DNA of 41,061 nt, from positions 1 to 41,061 of the forward strand of contig JABXIJ010000011.1 of assembly GCA_013373105.1 (NCBI GenBank), given 5' to 3'. Positions within the stretch are counted from its first letter, which is position 1, and each line of letters begins with the position of its first letter. Below the pieces are notes generated by a model that searched no databases, was not told the origin of the DNA, and saw only the letters and a program-made list of their open reading frames with translations. Positions 1 to 8,608 of this stretch are shown piece after piece. Source of the stretch: Flavobacteriaceae bacterium. Lineage in GTDB: Bacteria > Bacteroidota > Bacteroidia > Flavobacteriales > Flavobacteriaceae. Position numbers and translations under genes: made by a program.

Positions 1-614
1 ATAGTGACGGAGTGAGCAATGCTGATGAATTAACAGACGGAACCGATCCATTGAATCCAGATAGTGATGGAGATGGCGTGCTTGATGGTACAGAGAAGAC
101 CGATGGCACAGATGGATTGGATTTTTGTTCATCAATTCCTTCGAACATAACACTTCCAGTAAGTCAAGCATTTTTAAATGCAGATTGTGATGGTGATGGT
201 TTGAGTAATGGGGATGAGATTGGACCAGATGTAAAAAATCCAATTGATTCAGATAATGATGGTGTTTTTGATTATTTAGAGTTCAATAACCATACGACAC
301 CAATAGAAGATGATTTAGAAGTGTTCAATTTATTGACACCAAATAATGATGGAGAGAACGATGTTTTTGTAATCCGTAATATTGAGTTGTATCCTGAGAA
401 TACTTTAGAGATATACAACCGTTGGGGAGTTAAGGTATATAGTGTATCAGGCTATGGACAAAACGGAAGGTATTTCATAGGGATTTCCAATGGAAGAGGA
501 GTTATCTCTCAATCTTCACTATTACCGACAGGGACATACTTTTATATTTTAAAATATAAATCAAGTTCAGGAGATTTTAAAGAGCGAAAAGGTTATTTAT
601 ACTTAACAAGGTAG
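1..614 (+). CDS. Type IX secretion substrate, C-terminal part (gliding motility-associated C-terminal domain)
   Basis: The reading frame is already open at the window edge, so this is the C-terminal end of a longer secreted protein; the GTG at position 12 is internal. The first ~95 visible residues carry aspartate-rich thrombospondin type 3 / calcium-binding repeats (DSDGDGV, DCDGDGL, DSDNDGV). The last ~100 residues are a type B type IX secretion sorting domain of the TIGR04131 kind, with LTPNNDGENDVF, IYNRWG and PTGTYFYIL. Known role of this domain: it directs export by the type IX system and attachment at the cell surface. The next two genes, PorP/SprF and OmpA-PD40, are the usual partners of SprB-like adhesins. 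The cargo itself lies outside the window, so its function cannot be stated. Confidence 0.93.
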   Translation, partial: SDGVSNADELTDGTDPLNPDSDGDGVLDGTEKTDGTDGLDFCSSIPSNITLPVSQAFLNADCDGDGLSNGDEIGPDVKNPIDSDNDGVFDYLEFNNHTTPIEDDLEVFNLLTPNNDGENDVFVIRNIELYPENTLEIYNRWGVKVYSVSGYGQNGRYFIGISNGRGVISQSSLLPTGTYFYILKYKSSSGDFKERKGYLYLTR

Positions 615-657
615 GATATATTTAAATATAAAAGGAATCTTAAAAAAATAAAAAAAA

Positions 658-1578
658 ATGAAAAAAACAGTCACACTTGTTATAGTACTGATAAGCGTTT
701 TGAGTTATGCTCAGCAGGATGCTCAGTTTACGAACTATATGTATAATACGTTGAGTTTTAATCCGGCGTATGCTGGTTCCCGTGGAACGACAAGTATTTA
801 TTTATCACAACGTTCGCAGTGGGTTGGTTTGGATGGAGCACCGACAACGAATGTCCTTTCGTATCATTCCCCATTAGGTTCCTCTAATTTAGGTATCGGG
901 GTAAGTTTTTTAAATGATGCGATAGGACCTGTTGAAGAGAATTTAGTTTCTTTAGATATGAGTTATACGATCCAAACGTCTTATGATTATAAGTTAGCCT
1001 TTGGATTACGAGCGAGTGCTCATATGCTGAATGTAGATTTCACTCAGTTAAATATATTTAACCCAGGCGATGTATTGGCACAGAATAATATAAATAATCG
1101 GATATCTCCTAATCTTGGTTTTGGTGTTTTTTGGTATTCAGATAAGAGTTATTTAGGATTTTCGATTCCTAACTTGTTAGAGACCAAACATATCAATAAA
1201 GGTTTAAATTCTTCTGTAAGTGCTGTTTCTAAAGAGCGTTTACATTATCATTTAACAGCAGGGTATATTTTTGATTTAAGTCAGGATGTACTATTCAAAC
1301 CAGCAGTATTAACCAAGATTGTCTCAGGGTCACCGTTACAGGTAGATGTATCGGCAAATTTTCAGCTTTATAAGCAGTTTACTTTAGGGGCTTCGTATCG
1401 TATGGATGCAGCCGTGAGTTTTTTAGCAGGCTTTCAGCTAAACAGAAATTGGTTGTTGGGTTATGCGTATGATTTTGATACAAATAATTTATCAACTTAC
1501 AATTCAGGTTCCCACGAGGTTTTTTTACGTTATGAAGTGTTTAGAACAGATAAAGTAAAATCCCCACGCTTCTTTTAG
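658..1578 (+). CDS. PorP/SprF family type IX secretion system membrane protein
   Basis: 306 aa with an N-terminal signal peptide (hydrophobic VTLVIVLISVLSYA followed by QQ). Soon after comes the family's characteristic segment, YNTLSFNPAYAGSRG. The rest alternates amphipathic strands with glycine and aromatic residues and ends HEVFLRYEVF, as in outer-membrane beta-barrels of this family. Family knowledge: PorP/SprF proteins sit in the outer membrane and are paired with a particular type B sorting-domain substrate, which they help to secrete or anchor. It follows the sorting-domain gene by 43 bp and precedes an OmpA protein by 27 bp, so the three probably form one operon. The start is preceded only by an A-rich leader, normal for this group, which rarely uses a strong Shine-Dalgarno. 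Confidence 0.93.
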   Translation: MKKTVTLVIVLISVLSYAQQDAQFTNYMYNTLSFNPAYAGSRGTTSIYLSQRSQWVGLDGAPTTNVLSYHSPLGSSNLGIGVSFLNDAIGPVEENLVSLDMSYTIQTSYDYKLAFGLRASAHMLNVDFTQLNIFNPGDVLAQNNINNRISPNLGFGVFWYSDKSYLGFSIPNLLETKHINKGLNSSVSAVSKERLHYHLTAGYIFDLSQDVLFKPAVLTKIVSGSPLQVDVSANFQLYKQFTLGASYRMDAAVSFLAGFQLNRNWLLGYAYDFDTNNLSTYNSGSHEVFLRYEVFRTDKVKSPRFF

Positions 1579-1605
1579 AAACAAAATGATAAAAAAATTA
1601 AAAAG

Positions 1606-3516
1606 ATGAAATTACATTTTAATTATATTACACTTTGCTTACTATTAGTAAGTGGACTTATATATGGTCAACAAGATAGAGAAGCAACAGCTAATTCAAA
1701 GTACAATAGCATGTCTTACGCTGAGGCTATAGCTCTTTATAAAGGTTTGGTAGCAGATGGTTATGGTTCACCGGAGTTATTTGAGAATTTAGGGAATTCA
1801 TATTATTTACAATCTAATTATGCGTTAGCTAAAGTAAGTTACGATTCATTATTTAAAAGAACTAGGGATGTTTCTAAGAGCACCTATTATAGATATATCA
1901 ATGTGTTGCGAAGTGAGAAAGAAGCTAAGAAGGCAGATAAGTTGTACGCTACATTATTAAAGAAATACCCAAAGGAGAAGATAGAAGATAAGCTTAAGAA
2001 TCGTATTTTTTTAAGTCCAGAAGTACTTGTTGTTTCTTCGGTTACTCTAAAAAACTCAAAGATTAATTCTCCATATTCAGATTACAAGGCTTCATATCTA
2101 GGAGAAGATAAGATTGTTTATTCAAGTAGCAAGGAGACAAAGAGTTTTTTATCTACCAAATCTATTTGGAATAATGAGGCTTATACGAACCTATACGAAA
2201 GTCGTTTTGATGGAGATAGCCTTATAGGTGAAGTTTCCAAATTAAAAGGTCGCATCAATAGATTTTACAATGAATCTTCAGCCGTTTTCACAAAAGATGG
2301 TAAAACGATGTATTTTACTAGAAACAATCATTTAGCAAATCAAGTAAAGACAGATTCTTTAGAAAATGTTTTACTAAAAATATACAAAGCAAGGTATAAT
2401 GGGAAGCGTTGGGTAGATATAGAAGAGTTACCATTTAATAGCAACCAATACAACTGTGCACATCCGGCCTTGAGTCCTGATGAGGATTATTTATATTTTT
2501 CATCAGACATGCCTGGAACGAAAGGAGAATCTGATTTGTATAGAGTATCTATAAGTGATAACACCTATGGTACGCCAGAGAATTTAGGAGCTCAAATAAA
2601 TACGTTAGGTAGAGATACTTTTCCATTTATCACCTCAGAGAATGTTTTGATTTTTTCTTCAGATTATAGAAAAGGTCAGGGAGGATTAGATTTGTATTAT
2701 ACAGATTTAAAAAGTACGAATAAAAGAGTCTATACTTTTAGCGCCCCTATCAATTCTACTTCTGATGATTTTGGCTTGGTTTATAAAGTCTCAGAAGGTA
2801 CAGGTTTTATGTCTTCAAACCGTAAAGAAGACAATGTAGGTTCAGATGATATTTATGAGTTATCAGGATTAACGATTCCAAAATTAGAAGATTTGACAGT
2901 AATGATCAAATCGAAGAAAGGGAATGATGTAATAGGAAATACATCGGTTAGCTTATCAAATGAAAATAAGAGCGTTTTAGGGACTATAACAGCAATCAAT
3001 AACCAAGTATCTCTTTTAGATGTAGATCCTTCGAAGGAGTATAATTTACAGGTGAATAATGAGAATTATCAACCATATGCTTCCTCGCTAAAATTTAAAG
3101 GTACCAATACAACTACGATTTACCTTACAGAGAAAGCGCCACCACCGGCACCAGTAGACTTACAGGAGCTTTTAAAGTTAGAGATTATTTACTTTGATTT
3201 TGACAAACATGCAATTAGAAGCGATGCTGCAATTGAGTTAGCTAAGATTGTAGAGATATTAAACAGATATCCAGTAATAAACTTAGAGATCATTGGACAC
3301 ACAGATAGTTTTGGACCTACTGCATACAATGAGAGGTTGTCTGCTAGAAGAGCAGCGTCAACAAAACAATGGTTGGTAGATAGAGGGATCTCATCAGATC
3401 GAATAACCACCATTGGTTATGGGGAGAAACAGCCTATCAATGATTGCGAAAGAAATAAATGTACAAAAGAACAACACAATCAAAACCGTAGAACAGAGTT
3501 TTTAATAAAACAATAA
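1606..3516 (+). CDS. OmpA family protein with TPR and PD40 repeats (PorE-like)
   Basis: 636 aa. Signal peptide at 1-22 (ending IYGQQ); TPR-like helices at about 30-130; PD40/beta-propeller repeats at about 200-420, seen as repeated HPALSPDEDYLYFSSDMPG-type units; a carboxypeptidase-regulatory-like beta domain at about 430-505; and a C-terminal OmpA domain at about 525-636 with IYFDFDKHAIR, IIGHTDSFG and NQNRRTEF. The OmpA domain binds peptidoglycan. Proteins with this order (PorE-like) are thought to tether type IX or SprF-type complexes to the cell wall. It ends the three-gene adhesin-export cluster. The gene looks intact. Which substrate it serves is inferred only from position. Confidence 0.92.
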   Translation: MKLHFNYITLCLLLVSGLIYGQQDREATANSKYNSMSYAEAIALYKGLVADGYGSPELFENLGNSYYLQSNYALAKVSYDSLFKRTRDVSKSTYYRYINVLRSEKEAKKADKLYATLLKKYPKEKIEDKLKNRIFLSPEVLVVSSVTLKNSKINSPYSDYKASYLGEDKIVYSSSKETKSFLSTKSIWNNEAYTNLYESRFDGDSLIGEVSKLKGRINRFYNESSAVFTKDGKTMYFTRNNHLANQVKTDSLENVLLKIYKARYNGKRWVDIEELPFNSNQYNCAHPALSPDEDYLYFSSDMPGTKGESDLYRVSISDNTYGTPENLGAQINTLGRDTFPFITSENVLIFSSDYRKGQGGLDLYYTDLKSTNKRVYTFSAPINSTSDDFGLVYKVSEGTGFMSSNRKEDNVGSDDIYELSGLTIPKLEDLTVMIKSKKGNDVIGNTSVSLSNENKSVLGTITAINNQVSLLDVDPSKEYNLQVNNENYQPYASSLKFKGTNTTTIYLTEKAPPPAPVDLQELLKLEIIYFDFDKHAIRSDAAIELAKIVEILNRYPVINLEIIGHTDSFGPTAYNERLSARRAASTKQWLVDRGISSDRITTIGYGEKQPINDCERNKCTKEQHNQNRRTEFLIKQ

Positions 3517-3532
3517 ATAATAAAATATTGAA

Positions 3533-4009
3533 ATGATCAAAACTTTAGATATTTTTTTAAATCATTTTCCAGATTTAATACAAGTTAAGGAACCATTAGA
3601 TTTTCAAAATATTACTAAGCTTGCTTATGATGAGTTTAATCTTACCATAGTAGATCAATCAATATGTTTAGAAAAAGAATCAAATACTAAACAGCAAGCA
3701 CTATTATTGAAGCCAAAAGTTTTAATTAAAAATCCTTTATCTACTGTAATAATTTCAGATGATATATCGCTTGAAATGTTAACCAGGTATAATAATTATG
3801 TATTGTATTTAGAGGATTTTGTTGAGTTGAATACTATGAGTTTTTTATATCTAGAAATTTCAAAAATTTATGGGAAAGAAATAAAGTTTGGTGCAACTAT
3901 ATTAAGTCTCGTAAAAGATAATATTAAATTCTCAAATAAGAACGTAAATGTTATTTTTTGTATAAATGATACTAAAATCAAAAGTGAGAAAATTTATAAA
4001 TTAATTTAA
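3533..4009 (+). CDS. Hypothetical protein, 158 aa
   Basis: I do not recognise this protein. It is 158 aa with no signal peptide or membrane segment. It looks like a soluble alpha/beta protein with an acidic N-terminal half and several hydrophobic strands (VLIKNPLSTVIISDD, NYVLYLED). It starts 17 bp after the OmpA gene on the same strand. Its codon use is strongly AT-rich (ATA, AAT, TTA), clearly unlike the three genes before it, and it is followed by gene debris. It may belong to the mobile region rather than to the secretion operon. The ATG is preceded by an A-rich stretch. It is a real open frame of gene-like composition, but its function is unknown. Confidence 0.6.
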   Translation: MIKTLDIFLNHFPDLIQVKEPLDFQNITKLAYDEFNLTIVDQSICLEKESNTKQQALLLKPKVLIKNPLSTVIISDDISLEMLTRYNNYVLYLEDFVELNTMSFLYLEISKIYGKEIKFGATILSLVKDNIKFSNKNVNVIFCINDTKIKSEKIYKLI

Positions 4010-4022
4010 TTATTTTTTCTAA

Positions 4023-4500
4023 AGCAACCTTGCTCATCGTGAATATCTCGCAGATCCAACAGAAGATCCAAGAATTGGATTGATAGAACAACTGATTCAG
4101 TACTGTGATGATATTGGAGATGTAATTGTTTATAATATAGGTTTTGAGAGAGGTAAATTAAATAATTTAATAGAAGTATTCCCTTAGTATTCTAATGAGT
4201 TGAGAAGGATTATAAATCGTCTAAAAGGCCTTATGATACCGTTTCAACAGAAATGGTATTATATCTCCGAAATAAGAGGAAGTTATTCCATAAAGTTTGT
4301 ACTCCCCGCGTTAGCGCCTGAACTATCATATAATGATCTTGAAATTAAAGAAGGTGGTACCGCGTCAAATACATTTTATCTATGGTAATTTGGACCTTTG
4401 AAGGTGATGTGCAAAAAACAAGGAAACAACTATTAGAATATTGTGAGTTAGACACCTTCGCGATGGTCAAAATTTTAGAGAAACTACTTCAGGTGTATAC
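4023..4500 (+). pseudogene. DUF2779-domain protein, broken C-terminal fragment
   Basis: Conceptual translation gives a recognisable DUF2779 C-terminal region in pieces. Frame 4023-4388 encodes HREYLADPTEDPR, VIVYNIGFERGKL and RGSYSIKFVLPALAPELSY, interrupted by TAG at 4185-4187. The match continues after a frameshift near 4382 as LLEYCELDTFAMVKILEKL. The YN..FE and YC.LDT motifs resemble those of RNase H/DEDD-type exonucleases; that link is an inference. No start codon or N-terminal domain is present, so the gene is truncated at its 5' end as well. The N-terminal part of intact family members is missing. Downstream to about 4760 the DNA is unusually GC-rich and carries no gene I can name. Confidence 0.85.
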
Positions 4501-4763
4501 TGATTTTATAGAAAATTCTGAAAAATTTTTTTTAAAAAAACTTGAGTTTTTCCAAAAAATCCAAAAAAATCTGGAGCGGGGTATTCACCCCCTCTGGAGA
4601 AGTCGATTTCAACCTAAATAGAGAGGGGATACGGCAGAGGGTGCTGCAGGGAGCCCCCAAGGGATGATCCTTCACCAATTTTAATCGGCAAAAATCCATT
4701 AATCACAATAATAGCGTACACTTTGATTTGTGAGTGTTATCATAGCGATAAAATATAGGTTTT

Positions 4764-4946
4764 ATGTGGCTTGAGGGGTGTTACTGCTATAATTTTAGGA
4801 GAAGTGAAACGGCAGAATTACTTCATGTCACAGGGGTCACTTTGAATAATTGGGAGAAGAAAAACATACTTATCCCAAAGAGAATTGGTGGTAGGGTATT
4901 ATATAAGGAGACGGATGTATTAAGTAGATTGGATACTGCTGCGTGA
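4764..4946 (+). pseudogene. Excisionase/MerR-like helix-turn-helix fragment
   Basis: The 60-codon frame carries SETAELLHVTGVTLNNWEKK followed by RIGGRVLYKETDVLSRL. This is the winged HTH of excisionase-like (HTH_17) DNA-binding proteins common on Bacteroidetes mobile elements. The residues before the HTH (WLEGCYCYNF) do not look like the normal N-terminal helix and linker of these ~90-aa proteins, so the gene seems to have lost its 5' part. It lies 120 bp from tRNA-Phe and next to a DUF2779 remnant, consistent with the residue of an integrated element. It might still be translated as a short DNA-binding peptide, but I favour decay. Confidence 0.65.
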
Positions 4947-5014
4947 TCCTTTTTATAACAGTATAATCATAATGTAATGTTACAAACTGCGCACACTTTT
5001 GAGCACACCATTAA

Positions 5015-5058
5015 AAAGAAAAAACCCGTAAAACCATATATTACAGGTTGTTACGGGA
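5015..5058 (-). terminator. Intrinsic terminator of tRNA-Phe
   Basis: Read on the minus strand, CCCGTAA and TTTACGGG form a stem around a loop that can pair further (ACC with GGT), followed at once by a run of six T. It starts about 10 nt after the tRNA 3' end. Confidence 0.75.
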
Positions 5059-5066
5059 ATTTAATG

Positions 5067-5139
5067 TGGTGCCTCCAGGAATCGAACCAGGGACACAAGG
5101 ATTTTCAGTCCTTTGCTCTACCAACTGAGCTAAGGCACC
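5067..5139 (-). tRNA. tRNA-Phe (GAA)
   Basis: 73 nt on the minus strand folding as a full cloverleaf: acceptor GGTGCCT with AGGCACC, D stem GCTC/GAGC, anticodon stem AAGGA/TCCTT with loop CTGAAAA (anticodon GAA), T stem CCTGG/CCTGG with loop TTCGATT, discriminator A. The 3' CCA is not encoded, as is common in Bacteroidetes. Its 3' end faces the gene debris at 4023-4946; the 3' ends of tRNA genes are favoured integrase targets. Confidence 0.97.
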
Positions 5140-5155
5140 ATCGCGTTAGCGGATG

Positions 5156-5163
5156 CAAATATA
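5156..5163 (-). promoter_or_regulatory. -7 promoter element of tRNA-Phe
   Basis: On the minus strand this reads TATATTTG, an exact match to the Bacteroidetes -7 consensus TAnnTTTG, 16 nt before the tRNA 5' end. No clear TTG was found at the -33 position. Confidence 0.65.
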
Positions 5164-5235
5164 AAATGTTTTTTTACATCTACTAAATAAATTTTAAAAA
5201 AAATCTATTGTAATTTTACGCAAGCAAATAAAAAG

Positions 5236-5964
5236 ATGAATTTAGTAATAGATATTGGTAACACAAGGTGCAAAGTTGCCATTTATAAGGATAAACATTT
5301 AGAAAACTTGCAAGTAGTTCAGAAAGAGGAACTATTAACTGCAATTCAACAAATATTAATGAATAATCCAATTAATAACTCTATTTTATCCTCAGTTTCA
5401 GATTTCCCTAATGATTTAGAAAACCTGTTAGCAGAACAAACTTCACTGTTTATGGTGAGTCATAACTCAAGTTTTCCATTTAAAAATAAGTATTCAACAC
5501 CTAAAACTTTAGGTATAGACAGAATGGTGTTAGTATCAGGTGCTGTTAGAAAATACCCAAATAAAAACGTCTTAATTATAGATGCTGGCAGTTGCATAAC
5601 TTATGATTTTGTAACTGAAAATTTCGAATATTTAGGTGGAGCTATTTCACCAGGATTAGCAATGCGTTATAAATCGTTACACGATTACACTGCAAAATTA
5701 CCTTTTTTACCTATTAATCAACCAGAAAATTTTATAGGTAATTCTACACAAGAAAGCATTCATTCTGGCGTTGTAAATGGTATTATTCAAGAAATAAATG
5801 GTGTAATTGCTCAGTATAAAAAGAAATATGAGCATTTAACAATAGTTTTAACAGGAGGAGACACAAATTTTTTGTCTAAACAATTAAAAAGTAGCATATT
5901 TGCCAATCAAAATTTTCTCCTAGAAGGATTAAATGAATTATTGATATTTAACAATTACAAATGA
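5236..5964 (+). CDS. coaX: Type III pantothenate kinase
   Basis: 242 aa, the expected size. It phosphorylates pantothenate in the first step of coenzyme A synthesis, in the cytoplasm. Visible family motifs are the N-terminal phosphate-binding DIGNT (residues 6-10), GIDRM near residue 95, DAGSCITYDF near residue 115 and the glycine-rich GGAISPG, all of the ASKHA acetate kinase/actin fold used by CoaX. It begins a co-directional envelope gene cluster and overlaps the next gene by 4 bp (ATGA). It starts about 100 bp after the divergent tRNA-Phe, with a loose -7-like TAATTTTA at 5212. The gene looks intact and its codon use matches what follows. Confidence 0.96.
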   Translation: MNLVIDIGNTRCKVAIYKDKHLENLQVVQKEELLTAIQQILMNNPINNSILSSVSDFPNDLENLLAEQTSLFMVSHNSSFPFKNKYSTPKTLGIDRMVLVSGAVRKYPNKNVLIIDAGSCITYDFVTENFEYLGGAISPGLAMRYKSLHDYTAKLPFLPINQPENFIGNSTQESIHSGVVNGIIQEINGVIAQYKKKYEHLTIVLTGGDTNFLSKQLKSSIFANQNFLLEGLNELLIFNNYK

Positions 5965-7250
5965 TTAGAAATATTCTAGTTACTCTTTTTTTGTCTACTT
6001 CATTCATAGCATTTGGTCAAAGATTTAGTTCTTCTCCATATTCATATTTTGGTATAGGTGAAGAATTTAGTAGCAGAACAGTAGAACAAAATGCAATGGG
6101 AGGAATTGGAGTTGCATATGGGCATTACAAATATTTAAATTTTACAAATCCTGCAGCTTTTTCTAAAGTAAGGTTTACAACTTACACTTTAGGAGCTTTT
6201 AATCACGATTTAACGGTTAAAACAAATACTAACTCACAAAGTTCAACATCAACAAGTTTATCTTATGTTGCAGTTGCTTTTCCTGTAGGTCAAAAAGCGG
6301 CTATATCTTTTGGTTTGCAGCCTATTTCTGCAATTGGATACAGTTTAAATAATTCTATTTTCGATACATCAGGTAATTTAGAACAGTATTCATCTTTTGA
6401 AGGAACTGGAGGTGTTCATAGAATATATGCTGCATTAGGCTATAATGTTTTCAAAGGCCTTTCATTAGGTATTGAAGGGGATTTTAACTTTGGTAATTTA
6501 GAAAACAGTATTTTATCACAAACAAGAAATGTTGCCTTAGCTACAAGATTTACTGAAAATTCAAACGTAAGAGGTGGTTCTATAAAATTAGGAGCTCTTT
6601 ACGAACATCAATTAAAAAACCAATTAACAGTTACAGCAGGTGTATCTGTAAAGCTAGCTAATGAGTTAAGCCTTTCTGGTAGTGATTATTTTTATTCGTT
6701 GGCTGTTACTAATTCTGGTGCTGAGATACCTAAAGACACATTATCATCAAACAGCATTAATGGAAAGTTTAACTTGCCTCTAAGATCTACTATTGGTATA
6801 GGGTTAGGAAAATTAGATAAATGGTATGTGGGTGCAGAATATGAAATGCAAGATGCCTTTTCTACTACTAATTTAACCTCAATTTCTACAGGACCTTATA
6901 GATACGATAACAAGAGCAGATTTTCTGTAGGAGGTTTTTATTTACCTAAAATTAACTCTATTTCTAGTTATTTTGATAGAATTACCTACAGAGCTGGTTT
7001 ACGAATTGAAAGATCTGGTTTACTTATAGATGGTACAGGTACAGGATCAAATTTTACATCAATAAACGACTTTGGTATAAATTTTGGTTTAGGTTTACCA
7101 CTAAAACGCCTTTCAACAATAAATGTTGGAGTTGAATATGGACAGAGAGGAACTTTGGAAAATAATTTGGTAAAAGAAAATTATTTAAATCTAAGATTAA
7201 GTTTATCTTTGACAGATTTGAATTGGTTCCAGAAACGAAAAATAGATTAA
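5961..7250 (+). CDS. Putative outer-membrane beta-barrel protein
   Basis: 429 aa with a clear signal peptide (IRNILVTLFLSTSFIAFGQ). The mature start SPYSYFGIGEEFSSRTVEQN is typical of a conserved flavobacterial family encoded just after coaX. The body alternates glycine- and serine-rich beta strands, and the C-terminus NLRLSLSLTDLNWFQKRKID is strand-like. It is probably a porin-like or FadL-like barrel; the substrate is unknown. Its start overlaps the coaX stop (ATGA) and its stop is 14 bp before the TPR gene, so translation is probably coupled. The neighbouring LptC gene suggests a link to outer-membrane biogenesis, which is inference only. Confidence 0.8.
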   Translation: MIRNILVTLFLSTSFIAFGQRFSSSPYSYFGIGEEFSSRTVEQNAMGGIGVAYGHYKYLNFTNPAAFSKVRFTTYTLGAFNHDLTVKTNTNSQSSTSTSLSYVAVAFPVGQKAAISFGLQPISAIGYSLNNSIFDTSGNLEQYSSFEGTGGVHRIYAALGYNVFKGLSLGIEGDFNFGNLENSILSQTRNVALATRFTENSNVRGGSIKLGALYEHQLKNQLTVTAGVSVKLANELSLSGSDYFYSLAVTNSGAEIPKDTLSSNSINGKFNLPLRSTIGIGLGKLDKWYVGAEYEMQDAFSTTNLTSISTGPYRYDNKSRFSVGGFYLPKINSISSYFDRITYRAGLRIERSGLLIDGTGTGSNFTSINDFGINFGLGLPLKRLSTINVGVEYGQRGTLENNLVKENYLNLRLSLSLTDLNWFQKRKID

Positions 7251-7264
7251 TAAAAACTTACAAA

Positions 7265-8608
7265 ATGAAGAAAATTACGTTTTTACTTGCTACAATACTG
7301 TTTTTAGCAGCAGCAAAAACAAATGCGCAGAACAACCAAGAATGTGTTATTAAGTATAATCTTTTCAAAGGAGATTTTTTATCTAAAAAGTATAATGAAT
7401 CTTTTGCAAATTGGATGTACTTAATGGATAATTGTAAAGATTTATCTGTAAATATCTATAAGTATGGTGCTACATTAGCTGAAGATGTTAAGAAAGATCC
7501 AGTTCTAGCAAAAAGAGTTTACGAGCAAAGATTAGAAAATTTTCCAAAAAACGATCCAGCAAAGGTACACAGTGACTACGCATCGTATTTAATAAAAAAT
7601 AAATTAGCTTCTGACGACGAAATTTTTGCAATTTTAGAGAAAGCTTATAAAATTTCTCCTCAAGATATGGGGGTAAGAAATATATACAGATATTTCCAAG
7701 GAGTAACAGATAAAAATAAAGACACAAATCCTCAAGTTGTATTTGATACTTATGATGATGTGTTAGAATCTGTTGCTGATAAATTAGCTGATTATTCAGA
7801 AAAATTAAAGCCGTTAATTGCAAAGCAAGAAGCTGGTCAAGAATTAACATCTAAAGAAAAAAGAAATTTAAGAATTTATTCTATTAATTCAAAAGCTTTA
7901 GGTCAAGTAGAAAGTGGTTTAGATAATATTATTGTTACCTTATCTACTTGTGAAAGATTAATTCCTTTATACAACAGAGATTTTGAATCAAACAAATCAA
8001 ATGCAAAATGGTTAAAAAGAGCTGTATCTAGAATGTTTAACAAAGAATGTACAGACAATCCATTATATGAAAAATTAGCGAAAGCTTATGCAGATGCTGA
8101 GCCTTCTGCAGATGCTTATTCTTTTGTTGCTGGTGTATTAACTAAAAATGGTGATGATGCAGGTGCTGAGAAAATGAGAATGAAAGCATTTGAGTTAGAA
8201 ACTGATCCTCTTAAAAAGGCTAACTTTAAATTGAAATTTGCGCAAGTTGCAAAGAAAAAAGGTCAGTTAAGCAAAGCAAGACAATTAGCTAATGAGGCAT
8301 TACAGTTAAACCCTAATTTAGGTAGAGCATATTTATTTATTGCTGGTTTATATGCTGGATCTGTTAATTCTTGTGGAGAAGATGAATTCGAAAAAAGAAT
8401 GGTATATGTAGCTGCTTTAAATAAAGCAAGAAGAGCTGCAGCTGTTGATCCAAGTATTAGTGTAACTGCAGGTAAATATATTAGCAACTACAAAGCAAAT
8501 TCACCTTCTAAAAAAGTGATTTTTACAAAAGGTTTACAAGAAGGAGAATCGTATACTATTAAATGTTGGATTGGTGAAACTGTAAAAATCCAATCTAGTG
8601 GAAAATAA
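7265..8608 (+). CDS. Periplasmic tetratricopeptide-repeat protein
   Basis: 447 aa from the ATG at 7265. A longer frame from 7223 would add 14 residues in front of an otherwise standard signal peptide (KKITFLLATILFLAAAKTNA), so the inner start is preferred. After the signal come helical pairs. TPR-like repeats are clearest at about 95-140 and 300-360 (KANFKLKFAQVAKKKGQLSK, ARQLANEALQLNPNLGRAY). It is probably a periplasmic scaffold; partners are unknown. It lies between the barrel protein and lptC, and its stop overlaps the lptC start (TAATG). Conserved cysteines are present (CVIKYN, NCKD, KECTDN, CGEDEF, KCWIG). Confidence 0.82.
   Translation: MKKITFLLATILFLAAAKTNAQNNQECVIKYNLFKGDFLSKKYNESFANWMYLMDNCKDLSVNIYKYGATLAEDVKKDPVLAKRVYEQRLENFPKNDPAKVHSDYASYLIKNKLASDDEIFAILEKAYKISPQDMGVRNIYRYFQGVTDKNKDTNPQVVFDTYDDVLESVADKLADYSEKLKPLIAKQEAGQELTSKEKRNLRIYSINSKALGQVESGLDNIIVTLSTCERLIPLYNRDFESNKSNAKWLKRAVSRMFNKECTDNPLYEKLAKAYADAEPSADAYSFVAGVLTKNGDDAGAEKMRMKAFELETDPLKKANFKLKFAQVAKKKGQLSKARQLANEALQLNPNLGRAYLFIAGLYAGSVNSCGEDEFEKRMVYVAALNKARRAAAVDPSISVTAGKYISNYKANSPSKKVIFTKGLQEGESYTIKCWIGETVKIQSSGK

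Noticed and set aside
4977..5186. 69-codon ORF over tRNA-Phe on the plus strand
   Set aside because: It covers the reverse complement of a perfect tRNA; chance open frame.
7223..7264. Upstream start of the TPR protein
   Set aside because: It would put 14 residues in front of a normal signal peptide and overlap the previous gene.
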